DNA from: Vitreimonas flagellata
Lineage (GTDB): Bacteria; Pseudomonadota; Alphaproteobacteria; Caulobacterales; Aquidulcibacteraceae
DNA length: 64,000 nt
Direction of reading: 5' to 3'
Assembly (NCBI RefSeq): GCF_004634425.1
Contig: NZ_SBJL01000003.1
Location: 372,001 to 436,000 of the forward strand
Shown: positions 59,776 to 64,000 of the stretch, one piece after another
Layout of the letters: the number at the start of each line of letters is the position of its first letter
How positions within the stretch are numbered: the first letter of the stretch is position 1
The notes under the pieces: generated by a model
Databases searched by the model: none
The model's input: only the letters and a program-made list of their open reading frames with translations
What the model was told of the DNA's origin: nothing
Translations under genes and position numbers: made by a program

Positions 59776-60683
59776 TGTTGCTGCCGCATAACCCGAACGC
59801 GTTTACCCGTTCGCCGCTCGATCGCGCCGGTCATCACCGGCGCGATAAGGCGTGGCTGGAGGCAGCCCTCGCCGCGCCGGAGACGCAGCTCGTGCCCTTC
59901 TATCGGCACCAGCCGTTCGTCATGGAAGAAGGCGGCGTGGTGGGGCCTGGTTGGCTGAATGGCGCGGCGCGCACGCGGATTGCGCCGGCGGACGCGACTT
60001 TGCTGTTTCTAGGCTTAGATCCCAAAGGCGCCGCGCATTTTGCGCTCGATATCCCCGATCCGGCGCCTCTGGGCGATCTTGGCCGCTTCGAAGATTTGCG
60101 CGGGCTTGGGCCGCGTTTGTCGCGGGAGGATCTGGCGATCCTGGGGCCTGCAAAATCGATTTTCGAATGGCACGCGCGCAATGGCTATTGCGCCAATTGC
60201 GCAACGCCGACTTTGATCGTGGAAGCAGGCTGGCGACGCGATTGCCCGTCCTGCAGTGGCGAGCATTATCCGCGTCTTGATCCGGTCTGCATCATGGTCG
60301 CGACGTTCGGCGAGCACGTGTTTCTCGGCCGCCAACGCGCTTGGCCGAAGGGCATGTATTCCGCGCTTGCGGGTTTCATCGAGCCCGGTGAAGCGATCGA
60401 GGAAGCCGTCGCGCGCGAGACGTTGGAAGAAGCGGGATTGAAGGTCCGTGAAGTGCGCATGCATTCGACGCAGCCCTGGCCATTTCCGCATTCGTTGATG
60501 ATCGGGGTGCTCTGCGAAGTCGAAGACGATCGCGAGACGGTGGACACGACCGAACTCGAAAGCGGCCGTTGGTTCACGCGCGAAGAAGCCAAGCTTCTCA
60601 TCGCCGGCAAACATCCCGATTCCTGGGCGCCGCCGCCGTTCGCGATCGCGCATCAGCTGCTGAAGACGTGGAGCGAAGAATAA
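59775..60683 (+). CDS. nudC: NAD(+) diphosphatase / RNA decapping hydrolase
   Basis: NudC cleaves NAD(H) and removes NAD caps from RNA. 302 residues. Zinc ribbon Cys139, Cys142, Cys157 and Cys160 (YCANC and DCPSC) and the Nudix box GFIEPGEAIEEAVARETLEEAG (about residues 196-217) in the usual order, followed by SQPWPFPHSLMIG (substrate-binding SQPWPFPxS here as TQPWPFPHS). ATG 59775 is used; TTG 59772 is less likely. A repeat element follows immediately downstream. Confidence 0.94.
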   Translation: MLLPHNPNAFTRSPLDRAGHHRRDKAWLEAALAAPETQLVPFYRHQPFVMEEGGVVGPGWLNGAARTRIAPADATLLFLGLDPKGAAHFALDIPDPAPLGDLGRFEDLRGLGPRLSREDLAILGPAKSIFEWHARNGYCANCATPTLIVEAGWRRDCPSCSGEHYPRLDPVCIMVATFGEHVFLGRQRAWPKGMYSALAGFIEPGEAIEEAVARETLEEAGLKVREVRMHSTQPWPFPHSLMIGVLCEVEDDRETVDTTELESGRWFTREEAKLLIAGKHPDSWAPPPFAIAHQLLKTWSEE

Positions 60684-60684
60684 T

Positions 60685-60803
60685 CCTCACCCGCTTGCGG
60701 GGGAGGTGGCGAGCGTAGTGAGCCGGAGGGGGTAAGTCTGGTTCCGTTGCGCCACTCGCCCCCTCAGTCGCTTACGCGACAGCTCCCCCGTATACGCGGG
60801 AGC
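60685..60803. repeat. C-rich palindromic repeat element, intergenic copy
   Basis: Outer hairpins: cctcacccgcttgcgggggagg (60685-60706, one mismatch) and gctcccccgtatacgcgggagc (60782-60803). The middle has gagcgtagtgagccggaggggg and ccccctcagtcgcttacgcgacag, the same blocks as the copies in mutL and at 42.6 kb. It begins right after the nudC stop and ends ten bases before the stop of the convergent cation-exporter gene. Confidence 0.85.
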
Positions 60804-60812
60804 ATGAACATC

Positions 60813-61730
60813 TTAGTGGCAATCCACGCAATCGTCGCGCTGGGCGCGTTCGATTTGGATCGTGACGTGCTTGATACCGAAGCGTTTGCTGATCGTATCG
60901 GCGAGCTGGCTCAAGAACGCATCGTCGCCGCCCTCGGGGCGAACGAGATGCGCCGTCAACGCAGGCTTGGTCGCTGCCATCGCCCAAATGTGCAGATCGT
61001 GCACGGCGGTGACGCCGGCTTGCCCGGCGAGGAAGTCTCGCACCTCTGAAACATTGATGTGCGCTGGCGCCGCATCAAGCGCGAGATCGAGCGATTCACG
61101 CAGCAGGCCCCAGGCGCCCCAAAGGATCAGGAGCACGACGAGCACTGAAATGGCCGGGTCGATCCAGTTAAATCCGCTGAACCAGATCGCGGCGCCCGCC
61201 ACGATGACGGCGGCGGAGACGCCCGCATCCGCCAGCATATGCAGATACGCGCCGCGCACGTTCACGTCTTCCTTGCGGCCGGCGAGGAAGAGCATTGCGG
61301 TCGCGCCATTGATGAACACGCCAATCGCTGCAACCGTCATCACGAAAATCGGCTGCGTCTCTTCCGGTCGGAAGAAGCGCGAGGTCGCTTCCCAGAGAAT
61401 GCCGCCGCAGGCGATGACGAGCACAAGTGCGTTAGCGAGTGCGGCCAGCACGGTTGCTTTTGAATAGCCATAAGTGCGCTGTTCGCCCGCTTGGCGTTGC
61501 GCCAGCCAAGCGCCGCCGCCGGCGAGCGCCAAACCCAGCACGTCGGACAGATTGTGCGCGGCGTCCGAGAGCAACGCCGTGGAATTCGCAAAGAAGCCTG
61601 CCGCCGCTTCGACGATGACGAAGCCGAGGTTCAGCGCGATGGCGATTGTATAACGTTTGTCGGAAGGCTCGGGATGGTGATGCGCGTGATCGTGATGATG
61701 ATCGTGAGCGTGACCGTGATGCCCGTGCAT
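60813..61730 (-). CDS. Cation diffusion facilitator (zinc-type exporter)
   Basis: CDF proteins export Zn, Co, Cd or similar ions by proton antiport. 305 residues. His-rich N-terminus MHGHHGHAHDHHHDHAHHH, six membrane segments (about 27-45, 55-75, 92-112, 125-145, 162-182, 190-207). The transport site is HNLSD in helix 2 and HMLAD in helix 5 (His-Asp pairs), and a cytoplasmic ferredoxin-like domain ends it (RDFLAGQAGVTAVHDLHIW). A Cys-rich ending (DDCVDCH) is present. The His/Asp site favours zinc. Confidence 0.93.
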   Translation of the reverse strand: MHGHHGHAHDHHHDHAHHHPEPSDKRYTIAIALNLGFVIVEAAAGFFANSTALLSDAAHNLSDVLGLALAGGGAWLAQRQAGEQRTYGYSKATVLAALANALVLVIACGGILWEATSRFFRPEETQPIFVMTVAAIGVFINGATAMLFLAGRKEDVNVRGAYLHMLADAGVSAAVIVAGAAIWFSGFNWIDPAISVLVVLLILWGAWGLLRESLDLALDAAPAHINVSEVRDFLAGQAGVTAVHDLHIWAMAATKPALTAHLVRPEGGDDAFLSQLADTISKRFGIKHVTIQIERAQRDDCVDCH

Positions 61731-61817
61731 GGCGACCTTGTGCGAGGATTTCGCGCGATCTGCAAGCCATCGTTGACAGAGTTCGTGTAAGCCATCTCAT
61801 GCGCGCGAGGGAGTTTC

Positions 61818-62948
61818 ATGCATACACGGCGTAAGGTTTTGGCGTTGGGCGGCGCGGGGCTTGCGAGTTCGTGCGCGGCCGCACGTGGATTTAGCGAAGG
61901 GTTAGCGCGCGATCTTGGGCGTGCGCCGCCGCATCGCGCTGTGCTGCCGCCGGTGCATGTCTCGGAGGAGCGGATCATCCGTATTGACGTTGGCTTGCGG
62001 CCGTATCGGCCGAGCGGATTTCGCGTCGAACGCGTGCCGTTCGGCGACAAGATTGTCGTACACAATTACGGGCACGGCGGCGGCGGCATCACGTTGTCTT
62101 GGGGTACGGCCAAGCTCGCGGTGGACCTTGGCTACGATCCGGCAAAACCCGATTGCGCTGTGCTTGGTTGCGGCGCTGTTGGCCTAGCGACGGCGCGACT
62201 ATTGCAGGAGCGCGGCGCTAAAGTTCGCATCTATGCACGCGAACTTTCGCCGAACACGACATCCAACGTCGCCGGCGCGCAATGGTGGCCGGCGTCCGTG
62301 TATGATTGGCGCGTGGCGACGCCTGAATATCTGGCGCAGCACTTCCAAGCCGCGCAATTCGCGTTCCGGCGTTACCAGAGCTTGGTCGGCGATGCGTACG
62401 GTGTGAGCTGGGAGCGCAATTACAATCTCTCCGACGAGCCCATCACCCGATATCCGGCGCGAGAGAACGACGCGATGCGGGCGCTGGTGGTTAATCAGCG
62501 CGACCTCGAACCGCGCGAGCACAATTTTCCCAAGCGCTACGTGCGCCAGTTCGACACCATGATGATCGAGACGCCGCTCTATTTGCGTCGCGTCGAGGCC
62601 GACGTCCGCATGGCGGGGGCCGAGATCGTGGTGGGCGGGTTCGAAAACGTCGCGCAAATCCAAGCGCTGCCCGAGCGGACGATCTTCAATTGCACGGGCC
62701 TAGGTGCGGGCGCACTGTTCGGCGATGCCGAGATCACGCCCGTGCGGGGCCAACTCGTGATCCTGCTGCCGCAGCCGGAGATCGACTACAACACGATCGC
62801 GCAGGAAGGCTACATGTTCGGTCGGCGCGACGGCATAGTGCTCGGCGGCACCTATGATCGCGGCGAGTGGTCTTTGGAGCCCGACCCGCAAGCGATCGCA
62901 GGCATCATCAGCGGCCACAAGAGCATCTTCGGCGCGATGCGCGCTTAG
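61818..62948 (+). CDS. Circularly permuted D-amino-acid-oxidase-like FAD protein, Tat-exported
   Basis: 376 residues. The start [21 protein letters not shown] is a twin-Arg signal, possibly with a lipobox-like SSC. In DAAO/DASPO enzymes the order is FAD Rossmann motif, substrate domain, then a C-terminal GxRPxRP and HNYGHGGxG signature. Here [13 protein letters not shown] (Arg61) and [16 protein letters not shown] (82-96) come first, followed by [17 protein letters not shown] (113-130), the substrate region with NYN and [12 protein letters not shown], and the end GGTYDRGEW...SIFGAMRA. No second signature exists at the C-terminus. It is thus a circular permutation by sequence. An oxidase in the periplasm would yield H2O2 there. 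Confidence 0.85.
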   Translation: MHTRRKVLALGGAGLASSCAAARGFSEGLARDLGRAPPHRAVLPPVHVSEERIIRIDVGLRPYRPSGFRVERVPFGDKIVVHNYGHGGGGITLSWGTAKLAVDLGYDPAKPDCAVLGCGAVGLATARLLQERGAKVRIYARELSPNTTSNVAGAQWWPASVYDWRVATPEYLAQHFQAAQFAFRRYQSLVGDAYGVSWERNYNLSDEPITRYPARENDAMRALVVNQRDLEPREHNFPKRYVRQFDTMMIETPLYLRRVEADVRMAGAEIVVGGFENVAQIQALPERTIFNCTGLGAGALFGDAEITPVRGQLVILLPQPEIDYNTIAQEGYMFGRRDGIVLGGTYDRGEWSLEPDPQAIAGIISGHKSIFGAMRA

Positions 62949-63406
62949 AGCGGCATGAAGATGACCCGGCCGCCGAGGTTCGCCGCCGTGCGGCGCGCTT
63001 CGCGGCAATCGCCTTGTGCAGGTTGCGCATCAGCTTCAACGCCATCGATCCAAGCGCGGCAATAGCCGGCGCGCGGCAAGGCGTGTGCCGGGACGTCGGT
63101 GAAATCGTTGGCGCCGTCATACGACGCGCGTTCGATCATGCCAGCGCCGGTGCTTTCCATGACGCGACCGCCCCAGCGTTGCGCGATCCAGTTAGCGTGC
63201 TCACATTCCATCGCAGCCGGTTGGTGCGTTGCAGGGAGTGCGTCGTACTGGATTTGGCATTGGCCCAGATCGACCGCGCGCCGTGGCGCTTCAATGCGCG
63301 CAGGCGCTGCAGCGTCAGCGGCGGGCGCGGCCGGCTTGATCGCAGCCCCGGCCACCATCGCAATCGCGATGGCTGTGGCAAACCCGGAGGTGACTAAGCG
63401 TGACAT
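62945..63406 (-). CDS. Exported hypothetical protein
   Basis: 153 residues. Signal peptide [23 protein letters not shown], then an Ala/Pro linker and a domain with four conserved-looking Cys: [71 protein letters not shown]. The second strand ([17 protein letters not shown]) and the last ([19 protein letters not shown]) repeat the pattern (E/D)C(x)2A(x)(x)(x)AxxxGGRV, suggesting a duplicated unit. The stop overlaps that of the convergent DAAO-like gene. The start is ATG 63406. Confidence 0.72.
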   Translation of the reverse strand: MSRLVTSGFATAIAIAMVAGAAIKPAAPAADAAAPARIEAPRRAVDLGQCQIQYDALPATHQPAAMECEHANWIAQRWGGRVMESTGAGMIERASYDGANDFTDVPAHALPRAGYCRAWIDGVEADAQPAQGDCREARRTAANLGGRVIFMPL

Positions 63407-63584
63407 GGCTCCCCAACTCCCCGAAACGCAAAAACGTTTCCTGCACTGAGGATGAATGTAGGAAGCGGTTTGGATGCACGATGTGACCGCGGGCACAGGG
63501 CAAACCTGGCCGCGATCACAAGAGCTTGAAGACTGGGAACGGATCGCGCGGCGGGCGTGGGAGGTCGCCCGCCGCGTGTATGGT

Positions 63585-63965
63585 TTACGCGGCCGCCGGC
63601 GCGCGCTTGAGGCCGATATATTGCAGCTCGGCGAGCACGCCCACGGCGATAGCCTGCGCGATGACGAAGGCGGCGCCGAACGGCGATGGCGTCAGCACGA
63701 AGAGCACTCCGATCGAGGCCAGCACCCACGCCACATTCAAGGCGATCACAGCCTGCGCGCCGGTGCGTGGGAGCTGGGTGGCGCGTGCGATCCAGAGCAG
63801 CGCGAGCGTCCACGGGATGAAGAACACGCCAGCGCCCACCAGGAGTTCGGCCGGTAAGTTGAGCAAGGGCGCGAGTGCTGCGCCGCCCACGATCATGACG
63901 ATGCCGGCGGCGCCGGAGAGTATCGCGTCGGCGAGCAGGGCGCGGCGGATGAGGGTCGGTTGCAT
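63585..63965 (-). CDS. Small integral membrane protein, four membrane segments
   Basis: 126 residues. Hydrophobic segments at about 9-32, 38-58, 72-90 and 95-118: [86 protein letters not shown]. It resembles short DUF-type SPW/DoxX-like membrane proteins common in alphaproteobacteria. The start ATG at 63965 is preceded by aggagga (on the minus strand). No function is known. Confidence 0.72.
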   Translation of the reverse strand: MQPTLIRRALLADAILSGAAGIVMIVGGAALAPLLNLPAELLVGAGVFFIPWTLALLWIARATQLPRTGAQAVIALNVAWVLASIGVLFVLTPSPFGAAFVIAQAIAVGVLAELQYIGLKRAPAAA

Positions 63966-64000
63966 GTGTTCCTCCTGGGTTGATGGCGGGAGGATGGCGC

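Noticed and set aside
1-64000. tRNA, rRNA, CRISPR, integrase, transposase or prophage features
   Set aside because: None found on either strand: no direct-repeat arrays with regular spacers, no DDE or tyrosine recombinase genes, no clover-leaf TψC-like signals that could be supported.

Overview
The window is one 64 kb stretch of ordinary high-GC chromosome, densely coded on both strands, with 85 protein-coding features called, no rRNA or tRNA genes, no insertion sequences, no prophage and no CRISPR array. The gene content points to an alphaproteobacterium, most likely the Caulobacterales (Hyphomonadaceae-like): an endonuclease-type MutL, RpoH, a PhaA/PhaB/PhaR/phasin polyhydroxybutyrate set, an IscU-like scaffold, TonB-dependent transport, PagL-like lipid A deacylases and a serC-serA operon with a candidate serC leader RNA. 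The taxonomic call is inference from gene families, not from a marker gene.

Layout. 0-9 kb: mutL, a two-domain secreted protein, gloA, a Nudix hydrolase, folP, kptA, thiD, a PhzF-like epimerase. 7-15 kb: serC leader, serC, a MazG-like gene and serA, two tandem PagL-like genes, a patatin phospholipase, purA, a Yip1 protein. 15-23 kb: AsmA-like protein, phasin, rpoH, a proline-rich TonB-like membrane protein, a TonB-dependent receptor, rluD. 23-29 kb: exported EEP-family hydrolase and PhoD phosphatase, a sarcosine-oxidase-like flavoenzyme, folE. 29-36 kb: cysS followed by many small lipoproteins and accessory enzymes. 36-38.5 kb: a threonine-rich leader peptide, yidD and thrS. 38.5-43 kb: three glycosyltransferases of the kind that decorate lipid A or other envelope glycans. 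43-49 kb: amidase, several very small membrane or stress proteins, phaB, a membrane-bound LuxR regulator with DUF4199. 49-56 kb: GST/WYL divergent pair, adenylate cyclase, phaA/phaR, ChrB-like, cobalamin adenosyltransferase. 56-64 kb: rmuC, two lipoprotein methyltransferases flanking arfB, nudC, a cation exporter and a circularly permuted D-amino-acid-oxidase-like protein.

What stands out: (1) a 12-codon reading frame with six Thr codons at 36099-36137 whose ATG falls at the predicted transcription start of the yidD-thrS operon, which looks like an attenuation leader peptide translated from a leaderless mRNA; (2) a D-amino-acid-oxidase-family protein at 61818-62948 whose usual C-terminal signature sits before the FAD-binding Rossmann motif; (3) a C-rich palindromic repeat element inserted in frame in the linker of mutL, with two intergenic relatives at 42.6 and 60.7 kb; (4) paired SAM-methyltransferase-like lipoproteins apparently exported from the cytoplasm; (5) a family of three small cysteine-containing lipoproteins at 32-34 kb.

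No gene-free stretch exceeds 300 bases. The longest are 18878-19155 (rpoH upstream region), 42613-42868 (repeat element), 20136-20375 (upstream of the TonB receptor) and 45342-45573. All functional calls come from reading the sequence; no database search was possible.
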